In this document: piece after piece, positions 1-13,200 of the stretch | Layout of the letters: every line of letters begins with the position of its first letter | Position numbering within the stretch: position 1 is the first letter of the stretch | DNA from: Trachythela sp. YZ-2020 | Taxonomy: Eukaryota > Cnidaria > Anthozoa > Malacalcyonacea > Clavulariidae | Reading direction: 5' to 3' | Assembly (NCBI GenBank): GCA_016169945.1 | Contig: JADLSH010000395.1 | Span: forward strand, 4,678,001 to 4,742,000 | DNA: 64,000 nt | Translations under genes and position numbers: made by a program | The notes under the pieces: model-generated | What the model was told of the DNA's origin: nothing | Databases searched by the model: none | What the model saw: only the letters and a program-made list of their open reading frames with translations

Positions 1-6
1 TCTCAC

Positions 7-1981
7 CTGATCACCTGATTTACAAGAATTCAAAGCAAAACAGATACAGGAATCCGTACTGAGATCGTAATCTGTCGTGAACTGCTCGGAAAAGTACAAA
101 AATATCACAAAATTAGTCCCTGCAACATTAAAATCGTAGCTACTGTAGAGTGCTAGACCTGCAAGAACGCGCCCTTCCTCTGATGCAATGGGGAATAGCC
201 TTGCGCGATGATCCGCATTCACTCACATGTCCTTCACAATGATTACACATATCAAGAAAAGGTATCAAAGCCAAATGTAATCCTTTGCCACTAGAACATG
301 GTATTTGATTTTGTCTTGTCATCACAATGGAAACTGCCCATCTACAAAACAAATATTAGGTTTATGCATGTATATTACACCTAGATATTTGAGATCAATA
401 ACATTATCAGGATAAATTCTGAAAAATAGTTATAAAATTCAAACACGACTTTATATAGAACAGTAAAACTACAATACCTGTATTGATTATATGTGAATGA
501 CTTCATAAAACTTAATTTGTTATTTGTTGGAATTTTCTGTAAAAAATAACATCGGACAGACATGTGAAGATTTAAAATATTATGTAAATCATATCGTTGC
601 AGATAAATTAGGACAGCTAAAATTAAAATTTTTAAATAAGGAACACAATGCGTACATTTACTTATAGGGAATGTACCTTGAAAATTTGACACAAGTAGGA
701 ATACTGACGAGAAATGCTTTTGTATAGGTTAAGAACATTATCTAAGAATAAACAATTACAGAATTGGGAAATGAATCCTTAAAAACAAATTGTCTGATCA
801 ATTTTAGTACGAATAATCTTAGTGGGAAAGAGAATGTTATTGTATCTTACTTAAAACTTGCGATCCTTGCAAAGCACTAACTTCTTCTTGTGTGAAAAAC
901 AGCGGAGTGCTAAACTTTCGCGGAAGAATATCTTATAACGTTAAGACTTAATGTTACACATTTCGTGTATATGACATGGACACTTGCCGTTAGAAGTGCT
1001 ATACGATTGAAATAGAAAATGCAAAAGAATCATTAAAGGATACCAATATAAGGTTTCCATAACGAGTCTTCCATGTGACATTCATTAAGTAGTTTCAAAG
1101 CTAACACAACGTTGGGCATCACTCGTAGTAGTTTATCTGTCTCAATAATAGATCCTAAAAGTGCAGAAAACTAACATATTAAGTGAAAAGTACAGTACTT
1201 TAAAGGCTACTCGTGCACAGGATCCGATTTGTCGGAACGTGTGAACACTATTAAAATGACCTTCGGACAGTCGGATCCGTCAGTCTCAAAAATCGGATTG
1301 AAATAGAACCTGCTCTATTTCCATCCGACAAGATGAAAAGAAGCCGATTATAATTTTGGCGCGAAAAATGAATGACTGCTTTCGCGAATATAAATCACTC
1401 AGATTTAAGTGACATTGGTGTAATCAATCCATTCATTACTGGATATATATATAACACCGGTAAAATCGGATCATCTGCATGAATAGGTATCCAATATATT
1501 GTACACTACATGTACTATCCTTTTCAAAGCGATTACTTCTGACATAAAAGTTGTCTGCATTTCAGTAGCTACTAACCTAAAAATGTTGAAGATGAATGTT
1601 CTGAAGTTAGGATCAACTTTCTTGGGATATTTAAAATTTTGTCTCCTGCCTTTTGAAGAAAAATATGTTGGTTTTGAACATCTACAGCATACACAAGGTT
1701 TTTACAAAAATGCAGTTCAAGCTATTTTAAATGCTAAATTTTATCCCGCTATATATTTATATGAACATAATTTCTAATATGTGAAGTTAATAGAGTATAT
1801 TATTATTGTAGATAGCGGAAAATGAATAACCACTTGTCAACGTACTCATTATGTAAATTATTCATTCATTCATTCAAGATCATTTATTCATTTCATCTGT
1901 TCATTCATTCATTCATCCTACCTGAAACGGGGTTACAGCGCGGACACCACAATCAAATTCAGAACTTGAATACACTTCCAC
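7..1981 (-). CDS. SETD3: SETD3-like actin-histidine N-methyltransferase, partial (8 internal exons)
   Basis: SETD3 is a SET-domain enzyme that methylates a histidine of actin in the cytoplasm. Exons in transcript order on the minus strand are 1981-1922, 1649-1577, 1154-1044, 931-851, 741-677, 536-478, 341-227 and 81-7. All have AG/GT borders and their phases join without a break, giving 213 codons. Diagnostic stretches are IPRKLILTSEHSS, DSLWKPYIDILP, TPLFFTQEEVSALQG, SISRQYSYL, KSFTYNQYRWAVS, VMTRQNQIP, LALIPFLDMCNH (the SET-domain NH motif that contacts the methyl donor) and TTDYDLSTDSC. These match the vertebrate SETD3 order from just inside the SET domain to shortly before its C-terminal end. 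The gene continues off the left edge. N-terminal exons upstream of 1981 were not found, so the start is unknown. Family assignment is from remembered SETD3 sequence, not a search. Confidence 0.9.
227..341 (-). CDS. SETD3: SETD3-like exon carrying the SET-domain DMCNH motif
   Basis: This 115-bp exon begins with the single base that completes an Arg codon split from the exon at 478-536 (YR then WAVS). It ends in phase 0 at EGH before a GTGAGT donor. It encodes WAVSIVMTRQNQIP, then LALIPFLDMCNHCEGH. The NH pair is the conserved cofactor-contact motif of SET domains, and the WAVS-VMTRQNQIP block is highly specific for SETD3. Confidence 0.92.
1849..1920. repeat. ATTC-type microsatellite
   Basis: Runs of ttcattcattcattc interrupted by short variants, lying directly beside the SETD3-like exon at 1922-1981. 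It sits on the intron side of that exon's splice donor. Confidence 0.6.
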
Positions 1982-2782
1982 CTAAAAAACACAACTAACA
2001 AAATTTTATACCCGACTTACAAAAAACAATCGCACTGAATAATTAAAGTAACGTGTTTCATATATGGGTATAGTGCATTGCTAAAAGGATTTGATTCTTA
2101 AGCTAGAGAATTAGATATCGGCTGCTCTGGACATTTGAAGGAAACCAAAAGAAACAGATTCTGAAAAGTAGACTTCTAACGAGTAACGTGATCTACAGGC
2201 AATTGTTCTTGTCATTAGATATTAGACTATCATTTCAGTATAAACACGCGCTGTAAATGATTTCCTTTGTCTTGATACGAAGGAAATCTATACATCTCAG
2301 TATTTTAGTTGAATGTGTTTCAATTTTTATACTATACTCACAAAAACCGAAGCACGGTTGTAACCCACTGAAGTAAAGCGCCTCCTTGTATCGTACCTTA
2401 ACACTTTTACAAACCAGGCTCTTTACCTCTGCTCAGTAAGCCTGGCTTGGGAGAGACTAGGCTGTATAAGCTGTAGTATTGTGAATTGCAATCAATCTCT
2501 TGAAATTAAAATACAATAAATCGGCGGCCTTGGTGGTTCCTAACTAAAGGAAAGATAACGAGATCCTTTCACATGCACCAGAACGGTGCTCAAATTTCGC
2601 GACCTCGTGTCGCTTTCGCCCGGGAAAGCGGACGAATTCGAGCACAGCTAACTGGGGCCTGTTTTTAAGAATGTCAGTTGGAGTGCTATCGAGGATAAGA
2701 GATTGCGTAAACTTTCATTAAAAAAGCTTTTGTCAGTCTTCCCCTTTTAGCTTATATTTCAGACAAAAGGGACCTTCACTTG

Positions 2783-2845
2783 GGGGCCAAAATACTTAAC
2801 TGCGGGGCCAAAATACTTAACTGCGGGGCCAAAATACTTAACTGG
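2783..2845. repeat. 21-bp tandem repeat, 3 copies
   Basis: Three back-to-back copies of ggggccaaaatacttaactg(c), at 2783, 2804 and 2825; the third diverges at its end. The unit is a multiple of three, so one frame stays open across it, but no coding case can be made. Confidence 0.8.
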
Positions 2846-3705
2846 GAGGTCAACATAAGGGCTTGGGGTCTTGCCCCCCCCCCCACAGCTTATATGTTAA
2901 AAAGATTTGAGTGTGAACAAGTGGAACCGGACGAATTTGCGTACGATGTCGAATGTTTAGGTCTCGTGTGCACTTCTAGTCTTGGGTTCTACCAATATGG
3001 CCGCCGTAACGGGCAAGTTAAGAAGTTAATTACATTTTCAGAACTAGTGCCATTTTCTTTCAGCCATTCAGAGAACTTGGGACAAAGATCACTTCTCTTT
3101 AGTACCTCTTCCTTTTCTTAATAATGGAAAAAGAAAAATTACTGGAAACACGAACAAAATGTTTTTGGAACAATATCGTATTGACTATTGACATTGTGGT
3201 ATCTACAATCTTTGCCAGAAACTATCACACATCTTATGTCCAGTTCCCCCGCGCCCCCCGTTCAATGTTGGTATCACAAAAAAGTAATACATCGCAAACG
3301 AGACATCTCCTGACATGAGCGCAACATTGAAACGGGTAGGGGGAGCGAGGGGGGAGTAATTACGTTAAAAAATGTTACAATAACTATATTTCTTCACGGA
3401 AGCTAGATTGTCCCAAAGTATTATGGCAAAGATTGTAGCTGATCAAATATACTTCAGAGTTCATTTGTGTGAAGATGAATATTAAAATTTTTTATCAAAT
3501 AATATGTGAAACAATAAGCAATAACGGTGATGATGCAAATAGATTAAACCTCTTTCGAAGACTTTTACAAAAACGCAAATTTTGAACAATTATTTTGAAC
3601 AAATATTATAAAATAACATGTATATAACGCGTGCTCTGATTGGTCGAAACCTGTGTTTGGATCAGGCCATCCAAACACGGAAGACTATCGTGTTGTTGTT
3701 ATTTT

Positions 3706-3897
3706 ATAAAACAATTACTTTATGGTTTCCGTGTTTGGATGGCCTGATCCAAATACTTGGGAATGTTGCTCGAGTTAAGAAAAGCTCGCAAAATCACTCG
3801 CCTTCGGCTCGAGATTTCGCGCGCTTTTCTTAACACTCGCAACATTCCCGCGTGTTTGGATCAGGCCATCCAAACACGGAAACCATAAAGTAATTGT
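3706..3897. mobile_element. Palindromic foldback/MITE-like element
   Basis: The left arm starts with caattactttatggtttcc and passes through gtgtttggatggcctgatcc, gggaatgttgctcg and ttaagaaaagc. The right arm is its complement, ending accataaagtaattg. Arms are about 80-85 bp around a GC-rich centre with ctcgccttcggctcgag. An extra copy of the inner motif gtgtttggatcaggccatcc lies outside at 3652-3680, suggesting a nested or rearranged copy. No transposase is present. Confidence 0.75.
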
Positions 3898-4773
3898 ATA
3901 ACAGTATACAGTCAGTGCATTTCAATTTTGCTGTTTTCTGTTCAGTTAAATAAGTAGATACACACATGTCTGACTCATTGAAGAGACAACAGCAAATTAC
4001 ATGGGATCTTTGTCAGTGTTTTGTAACAAATGTTGTTGAAAGAAAACAGAAAAGTCAAAGCCTCCATGAAACTTTTTTGGCTTTTGTACACCATTTGACG
4101 TGATTTACTATCTGCAGTAGCTGTAAAATACAACAAAAGCGCACCAATCGTTTGTAATGCTTGAATATTGAATGTGCCACCTTATACATAAATATTTACA
4201 AAAGTGAAAAAAGAAATAAATTTGTTATAGGAGAGGTGTAAGTTATTAATTATTATTTTATTAATTTGTTATAGGAGACGTGTAAGTTATAGCCTTATCG
4301 GTTAGAGAATAGAGTTATCTGACATGTCTACCCACGGATACTGTATGTCATACTCATCTACCCTGTAGCTATTCTGAAATACTGTATTTTCGCAGAATGC
4401 AATTACAATATCCAAGCTAATGTTACCTGTGTGAACCTGGATTTTCTGGATTTTGTCAAGTAATTCCCTGATTGCAACATGTTCATTCCATTGTTCTTTA
4501 GCATTCGTGGCTGGCAGTGAACTTGTTTCTAGAATATCGTATAAAAATCTTGCCTTTTAACTAGTTCCTACGCATTTTTAGGATTCAGTGATTTTGAGGG
4601 TCCCAAGCTTTTCTATGCCCCTGCACTTTTCAGGGTAGATAGAGTGAATAAGAAATGGTGCAATCAGAATGTGCAGGGTATCTCAATGTTTATTTTGCAG
4701 TATCGTCACACATAAAATTCATAGGTGTTAGTGGATAGAATACTCGAATGGAAATTTATATACATTTTTTTGA

Positions 4774-4806
4774 CCTAGCCAGGAGCCGTTGCGAGAAATG
4801 CAACGA
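4774..4806. repeat. SINE tail fragment
   Basis: The sequence gacctagccaggagccgttgcgagaaatgcaac closely resembles gacctaaccaggaacggttgcgaaaaatgcaac at 25036-25068, which is the body directly behind a tRNA-like head. It is read as a truncated copy of the same SINE family, in the same orientation. Confidence 0.55.
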
Positions 4807-6738
4807 AATGCAATGAGAAAAACGAGATGCTGAGAAAAATCTTGAAATTTACCCATTACATGTCAGCCAAACATAATGAATAAAGGTATACCTATTCTAA
4901 AGTTTTTGTTCTACCATAACATGCGCCCAAACTATATATAGCATGATCAGTACTTAGCGTAGCCAGGCCGCCGATTTAGTCCAGCTATGCAAATTAGTTC
5001 GTGTTCATTGACGGTGAAAACAATCAATTTCTAAAGAAATGAATAATGATAATGATTTGAAATTTGTATAGCGGGACCAAATCAGCAGGCTGGCTACGCC
5101 ACTGAGGATGATAGTGGTGGCCGGATGATAGTGGGGGCAGAACACTACACAGCATTCACGTCTCTTGCGAGAGTTAAGTGAGGACGGAGCAAACCAAAGC
5201 ACATGGGTGCAAGATGAGGGAGTGAGGGGGCCCCCACGTTCACCAACCTGCCCTGGGCCCGTGACTGGGTCTCACTGATCTTTTTTGTTTGCTTTTATTT
5301 TGTTGTATTTAACAGTATCGTTTAGTTTTATATTCGGTTCACAAAGACATTGCGTTTGCTTACACCAGATTCCAATGTTAACAAGTCTCTGTTTCCTGCA
5401 TTTTGGGGGAAGATTTTACATACAGAAATCTGGACCTTTTAAAATCTTATTAACTTAACCACCCAGAACAACTGTTATAAGTCAAGTAACAGCGAATTAT
5501 GTATGGTCCGTACTGTATATCATAACATGTACCTTTTTGGGGGCTAGCTCCCCTTTTTTTCCCACTGGAGGGTTAGCCCCACACAACCTCCTCCTCCCAT
5601 TCCATTAAAGACTAGTTTTCAACAGCAAAGATGTAAGGATATGTAATTGATCCCTAATGAGATTGTAACCCCTAAGCCATTGTAACCTGACCACAGAGAA
5701 ATATGCGACTACCATAGAATCCCAAAAGTAGCGGCCCCCCAAAACTTACGGAGGTGCACTACTTTCTGGTGGTAAGATATGTTAACATACTTCTTCTTTG
5801 TCCCTTCCTATTTACCACAGTCAATTTGCTTTATTTTTTCCTCACGAACATAATACCACTGTGCCTGTTGTATAATTATAGAAGTACACATTTTCCCAGG
5901 AGTATAACATCACATGTCTCCTGGTCATATAGAAAACATGCATGTCCTTCATTACAATATTTTTAGGGCCTGTTTATATGACCCTGTCTAGGTGGGACAG
6001 GACAATTGTTGAGATCCTGCTCGTAATATAGACTCTATCGAGTGTTTATATGATCCCACTTCTATCCCGCCATCTGATGACAAGCGGTTAACCCATTAAC
6101 TGGCAGTACCCTACCACTGATGAGTAAAATCATCCAGATGGTGTTAGACAGAGTAAAATACTAAAGCAGGGCGCATTGCAAGCTAACAGGTTAACAAGAG
6201 TCAAGAGATACTGGCAGATAGTTTTGTTAACCCATTAACTGGCAGTACCTTAGTAAAAGTTTTCAGTTTTAACAATCTTGATATAAATACTCACAGATAC
6301 CAACCATTTATTCTACTTATGTGATTACTACCTATATTTATAAAATCTACAAAACAGTCTTTAGAGCTTTAATTGCACCACATTACCGAGAACACACTGT
6401 TCTGTAATAATTTCAAACTAAAAATCATAAATTTTTACTTTCAAGAAGGAGGGAGACTATGGCATCTTCTTCAGGCTTGCTTTTCTGAGCTTTTGTATCT
6501 TTATTACTCCTGTTTTTCTTGCCCATCTTTTTATGTTTTATTTAGTATTGCTGAAATGAATTTTGATCTTAGAAGATAAACATAATTTGACTGAATATAT
6601 AAATAATATAATCCCTCTTGATTAAGAATATAACAAAATAACAAATCGAACCCGAAGTATCCCAAAATATCTCGCCTGTGTACACTTTACAAAGTGAGAT
6701 TGGTATATAAATGATAAATATCATAAGTATTTAAGGGA

Positions 6739-6810
6739 GGGGGTATAGCTCAGTGGTAGAGCATTCGACTGCAGATCGAGAGGTCTCCGGTTCAATCCCG
6801 GATGCCCCCT
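6739..6810 (+). tRNA. tRNA-Cys (anticodon GCA)
   Basis: A full cloverleaf folds. The acceptor stem is GGGGGTA/TGCCCCC (6739-6745 with 6803-6809). The D arm is GCTC-AGTGGTA-GAGC, the anticodon loop is CTGCAGA with GCA in the centre, and the T arm is TCCGG-TTCAATC-CCGGA. The discriminator base is T, as expected for cysteine. A short T-run follows at about 6817, as for RNA polymerase III termination. The internal A and B boxes (ta-gctcagtggtagagc and ggttcaatcc) are intact, so it looks functional rather than SINE-derived. Confidence 0.95.
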
Positions 6811-7270
6811 TCACACGTTTTTAACAATTTTCACCTATTTTTTCTTCGTTCTTGTCAAAGAAATTTTTGTTCTTGCTTGATTTAAACATCTTAATTCGTG
6901 AAAACACGAGTGAAAATGTATCAAATAAAATTTAATTCTCCAACAAATTTAACAAATTATAGAATATTCAAAATATATTTTTTAGAAATCTCGACCCAAT
7001 TCCCCGATATATAAACACGGCCTGTTATTAAATCCTGATCCTAAATTCCATACTCCACAGGTACAGCTATTTTTGCTGCAATAGATTAATTTGTTTACTG
7101 TATTTTTATCTCTCTGTTTCTAGTAATTTTCCATTCTAAGTCATTGATCACAACAGAGCAGTTGTTGTTTTAGGTGTTTTCAAGGTGTTATTTCAGTCAT
7201 TTCCAGAACAACTTCTCGTGTATCTAATTTTGTATGATTATTTGGCAACGGCTGCTTCGATCAAGTGATC
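6811..7270. other. Gap between tRNA-Cys and the sorting nexin start codon
   Basis: AT-rich sequence without a recognisable gene. It should contain the promoter and 5' untranslated region of the sorting nexin gene that begins at 7271; no clear TATA box or other element could be assigned. Confidence 0.5.
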
Positions 7271-10200
7271 ATGGAGGAGATTGAAAGCATTCAGGTGAGC
7301 TTTTAGTGTATGTTTTATGCTTGATGAGGACTTTGTTTTGGTTCTTTGAGAATCGTGATTTGTGGTTGCAAAGAGGCAGGCTAGTATGTCTTACCGGAGG
7401 CTTTGAATTGATACTTTGGTTTTTGTGATAGTTGATCATAATATGCACAGTCCCGGAAGTGCTATATAAATATTATATTTTAAGGGATATATAGTGGATC
7501 GTTGAAGGGGGAACGTTACAATATGTATGATTATGAGGAATCGGTTTTGATACAAAGTGAATGAAAAGATGTATTATAAACTGCATAATATTAAGTTATT
7601 GTTTGCATATTTGGGCATTGAGTAACAATGTAACATATCCAAGAAAACTGGGCAATGGTGTGCTTTAAATCAGACACTTAGAATCCGTCAACTGATTAAT
7701 GATTAGATTTCAATTTGAAAAATTGGCATTTTAAATCAAATTGGAATGGATGCCAAAAGAATCTGAAATCCAAATTGGAAAAGTCAAATATGAAATCAAA
7801 TTTTGTACTTTCAACAAAGTGTACTATTCAACCAAGTCTCAAGGCTGCATTTTGGGGAATGGCGGGGAGAGGTGCATCCCTTGCCCCTTCATCCTCTCCC
7901 CTTTTCACCCTGAGTTTTTTTGCATCTCCCTTAATAAAATGTAAAATAATGCATCAAAGTAAGTTGGAAACCATAACTCCAGGCACATAGTATTTTGTCT
8001 TGAGTAATGCAGTAACATATATCCATGTAAATATTCCCCAGACATTCCAAGTGTCCCGGTTTCACCGGGACAGTCCCGGTTTAGACCATTCTGTCCCAGT
8101 GTCCCGGTAGGAATAAAATTGTCCCGGTTTCCAGATAAAGCTATGCAAAATAAAATTGTACTTACATATTTTTGGTGAATTCACATTTTTAGCTCATTGC
8201 TTCACCTTGTAATTTATGGTTTAGTCGCGTCTGAGTCAATCGCTTAGTCTCGCGTACTGACTGGATTACAATTAGGATGTTTTTACTGTAAAATAGGAAT
8301 GTAAATTTCACAGCGTTTCCACTTAGAAGGAAATTTCATTCCAGAAGAAATTTCCTTCCAGAAGGTTATGTGCTCTGACGGCCCTACAATTAAATGTCCC
8401 GGTTTTACGGTTCAAAAGGTTGGAATGTCTGATTCCCATGCATCCGAAATGAAATGATTAGGAAACCAAGCAAGGATGTGTAACTGGCAGCCAATCACAC
8501 ACAACCTGAGTCTGACAGATTCTTAGTTGGTACTTGGTAATAACCCATGCAGTTTATGATCAGTATTATTTACAACATTAAAAAGTTTACTAGTTAAAAA
8601 TTATCTCGGATCAACCAATGTGTCGCTATACCAGCTTTAATTAAAGCTTCTGAATACGATAATGTCGGATTACTTGGATATATAATCCAGAGGGCCCGCT
8701 TTTGTAATTTCTCTAGCTCTTCAGATAAATATAGCAGCAGAGAGTCGGGAAAGACCAGACAAGTGTATTCTGTAACAGGTCGCACACATGTGAGGTAGAA
8801 AGTTATCAGGTCTTTGTCTTAGATTTTCACTCGTTTTAGCTGTCGTAGAAAATATAATCAAGATTGAGGAGACCTTCTTCACCATAATAACGTTAATAAC
8901 CACATTTAATAACCTTTTGATTGATTGAGACTTTAGTAAGAAAACCTTTGGTCAGAAAGTCAAGTACAGTAACGTAAAGATGGAAAGTTATCATTGTGCT
9001 TTCCTAAAGATAACACACAGACAGAGACATAGCTTTGGGGGCGGGATGAGACACTCCCACTTTTCAGTTAGCAGTCAGTAAATAGGTCACTGGATGGAGC
9101 GTATGGTTGGTAAAATTTTTAGCATGAATTGGTAAAACCATTTTTGAACAACGACGTCCTTTATGACGGTACAATACTGGCTACATGTACACGTACTGTA
9201 CATGCAGTATCTTCATGAACCAAAACGATAAAGACGTCTTATTCTAAATCAAAATCAGTAATCGAAATAACCTTTTCTTTATTCAAAACTTATGAAAACC
9301 TTCCATGCATTTTAAAATGTGTTAACCCCTAGTTGCTTTGATTCGATTCATTTTTCTTACTTCAGAACGATCAGACAATTGATGATACAGTGAATGTTGG
9401 TGGTTTGGAAGAAGTTCAGTCAAATGATCCAGCTGTGATGAAGTCTACCAATTTAGGTAGTCTAGATAGTGATAATGAACATGTCCAAGATTTACATGTC
9501 AAAGTTGAAGATCCTGAAAAACATATTGAAGGATATGTCAGTTACTATGTCCTAACAAAGGTTAGACTTTATAGTATTTTGCGAATGAATATCATAGGCA
9601 TAGTCCAGCAAATTTATTGTGTTATGTTTAATTGTATGACATCGCAACAACCTCAAAGCATTCAAACTTATCTATAAATGTGCGGTGTATAAATGGATAC
9701 CCACAATACGTTTTGCGGGATGCTGGGTAACGTTTATTTTGGTAACGGGAAACGGATCCTTGATGTTAAATCAGTAGTAGACTAAAATTACGTTTTCCTT
9801 CTGAGTTCTGGTGTATCTACCGCAGACATATATATCATACTTGTTGTGAATATTACTGACTCTACTGACTATTTTTCCTATTATGGTTTTTTAAAGAAGT
9901 TATATGTAAATAGTATGCTGTACTCTACTTAAAAAATATAGAATGTACTTGAAATTGTATCCTAAATCATGGATAAATGTTTTAGACAACGAGAAGTGAA
10001 TTTGATCAGCCAAATTATTCAGTAAGAAGAAGATATCAAGATTTCCTGTGGTTAAGGCAGAGACTGGAAGAAAGCTATCCAACTCATGTTATACCTGTAA
10101 GTTTGTAAATTGTAAATTGTACAAATAGGTAAATTTACGATAGTACCTTAGCCCTTAGTGGCATACATGTAAATACTTAAGTTCCACTATAAATGCGCAT

Positions 10201-13200
10201 GCTCACATGAACGGATCTCAATTTTATAACGCTGCGTTTTTGGTCACTGTTTTGGAAAGGGAATGATTTGTTCAGTAAAGAAGTCTTTCCAAATAGAAAT
10301 TAATATTTTAACTTTTCGTTACTCTCACAGTGAAGACTTCGCTCCTGGATATTTCTATTTGTTTTTGAAACTGGAAAAATGTGGCACTTTGGCTTTTGGT
10401 TTCCCTTGTGTGTTTTCATTGTGTGTTTTCACTGTATACTGCTTTGTATTATTACATGTGACGACAATGTATACCCAAACATGTGTGGTCAATAGCATTT
10501 TTATCCCCTACTTGTATAAGTTTTTCTTTTCCCATAAATTACGTCTTTTAACTTTTTATTTTAATTGTTTTTCTAGCCATTGCCAGAGAAGAATTCGTTT
10601 ACGAAACATTTTGATAGGTTCTCAGAAGAATATTTGAAAATCCGTCAAGATGCATTGAATAGATTTGTGTCTAGAGTATCATCACATCCTGTGCTATCAT
10701 TTAGTGAAAATTTTCAAATATTTCTGACTGCAAAAACATGGGTAAGTCAATTCCATCTTCCACTACAATACGCCAGATCATGTGATAGCTACTGTACAGT
10801 ATGATGGGTTTGAAAATAAGGAAAAAAGAAAACCAGCACAATTTTACTTCTTTCTTTACATTGATGTAAAAAAGTATTTATTGTTACCCTATTACCTTAT
10901 TATTTTATGTTTATATAATATTTAGATTTATCAGGGTTTTTCCATTTGCGTTTATAGATTCAGTTTTATCAGTTGGTGGAAATTAATAGTCAGAATATCG
11001 AATTTTGCTTTAAGAACATGATCAGTAAAATATTTAATGGTCTTTTAGTCGTTTTAGATAAACCTTGAGCAACTCAATGATTATTATCTTTCCAATATAT
11101 ATATACTGTACAGTATAGTCCAGTTTGAGTCTGTGATTTGTCAAAAAATGGACATTGCTGTCTATTCACCTATAGGTCAACTCATTCAGTTGTATGAAGC
11201 TCGTTCAGCTTACTAAACTATTTCAAACTGTGTAAAACCAGATGTGTGAAACTATTAATTAATTTTTGCTTTTCCATCTTATAAGAAGCTAAACAGACTT
11301 CATACAACCAGCCCCTACAGACAAGTGTACATTGAACGTCGTCTATGGTAAATTTATTGTCTTTAGGAACTAATGACGGCAAAGAAACAAGCACCTGGCA
11401 TTATGAGTAGGATGGGAGACTCAGTTAAACACACTGCTTCTTCCATGATGTTGAAAACAAGAGATAAAGAATTCACTGATATTGCAGAATTTGCAAAGGC
11501 GTTTAATGAGAAAATAAGCTCAGTCGAGAAGGTTACGGATAAACTAGCACGAGAGAGATTTGGTATGTTTGATATTTTATTTATTTCGTGCTATACAAGC
11601 GTTATCTTGCAGAGAAATTAGAGTTTGTTAAATTGGTCGGACTTATAAATCAGCTGCGATACCAAACCTTGCATTATGTTTGACCAAACCCTGTATCAGT
11701 GGCGGACACTAGGGTAGGGGGGGGGCAAGGGAGGCGATCGCCCCCTCCCCCAATAATTTATCAAAGCCTTTAAATGAGAGCTGACTAACTGTGTAACAAA
11801 GCTGTATTAATGATTTTACAACCAGAAAAGCCTTGATAGGCTATAATTTAAATAGATTTACATGAAATTTAAGCCAAAAAGGTTTTAAGAACTGAGATTT
11901 GCAGCAACAAAAAGATGGTTATATGTTGGCAACCTAAGTTTGCACCCCCAATATTTTGCCAAGTGTCCGCCACTGCCCCGTATTACACTGTAAACAAACA
12001 GCTGGGCCCTATACATTTCGTAATCACCCTCGAAAATTGCACTACTATTTTAATAATTATAATTCTAACATTGCTGAGAACAATATAAAGTTAATTGTCC
12101 CGAAACAAGTTTGTAATTCCAAACGGATGTATACAGTTATATTCATGCATTGAGGTACAGTAGTTTAATTAATTGATTCCAGCCCAGTCCGAGGCCCTCG
12201 CTCTTTCTCTCTTCATCATTTAATATTGCTACCTTGATAAGCTTTTGGCAGACTTTGCATACCTTGAGCAGTGACATTACATCTAGGTTTCAGTCTCATC
12301 ATAGCTATGCGGGACGTACAAGCTTGATAACGACAGGGGCTAGACTGGATGAACCACCTTGGGTTCCTTGGGTGTATAATACATTATGAACATACACGAA
12401 GAGCTGGGAACGAACATTAGTAATGTTCATTGCTAGTTGACGTGTTTGTTTTCGCAACTGAAAACCACATATTATTATCGTCTAATACCAGGCTTAATTA
12501 AGCACATGCACATATGTGAACCTGTGTACTTTTCATTTTCTAGACCTTCTTGAGAGCTACAAAGATGGTATACCAGTATTTAGATTGTGGTCAAACTCAG
12601 AAATCAAATTAGGAGACCCCTTAAACGAAATGGCAGATGCTATGGAGAAAAACAATGAAGCATTAAAAAATATGGTACTGTATTGGGATACTACATTTGG
12701 GATAGTTTATTTGCATGTGGTTTGGTTGAACCGTTTGTACTGCACGGTACATGAATTTAGAATAAGCTCTGGGCCTTAATTTAGGATCAAACTACCTGAA
12801 AATTTCAACAAGAATTTCGACGTTTCGAGCGAAGGCCCTTTGACCACTACGTATTCAAGATATTACATTAATTTAGGGCTTTCGGAATACTAAGCCTGCA
12901 GAGCTTTGTAAATTTCTTCACATTTGAGACTCATATGTGTATATAGTAATTTTGCAATAAACTGTACATAGTCTTATCCTCAACTGAGAATGTATGCATG
13001 TAAGCATTTTACTTTAAAGGTATGTGCAGCTTTTGTGACTAAATTATTTCGAAACATGAGTTATGTAGTCGTGATAGACAATATTCTTAAATTATTTCTA
13101 CAATAGTCCCCAATATTTCACACGCCCATGCATTGACGGTTTCTTTTTTCAGTTGAAGCAACAAGATGCTGGCATAATGGAACCTCTCAAAGAATACATT

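Larger units (their letters stand above)
1982..6738. other. Intergenic stretch between SETD3-like gene and tRNA-Cys
   Basis: No protein gene could be supported here; the missing 5' exons of the SETD3-like gene may lie in it but were not recognised. It holds a CpG-containing patch near 2580-2650, a 21-bp tandem repeat at 2783-2845, a large palindrome at 3706-3897, a SINE-like tail at 4774-4806, a short inverted repeat near 4957-5100 (agcgtagccagg against its complement), and AT-rich sequence. Short open frames in the region show no family signature or splice-consistent extension. Confidence 0.6.

Noticed and set aside
2580..2660. Promoter of the SETD3-like gene (CpG-containing patch)
   Set aside because: Position and CpG content would fit, but without a first exon or transcription start it cannot be supported.
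10263..10637. 124-codon open frame with aromatic-rich reading
   Set aside because: It overlaps the acceptor and start of the sorting nexin exon at 10577 in another frame, and its first part is T-rich intron sequence.
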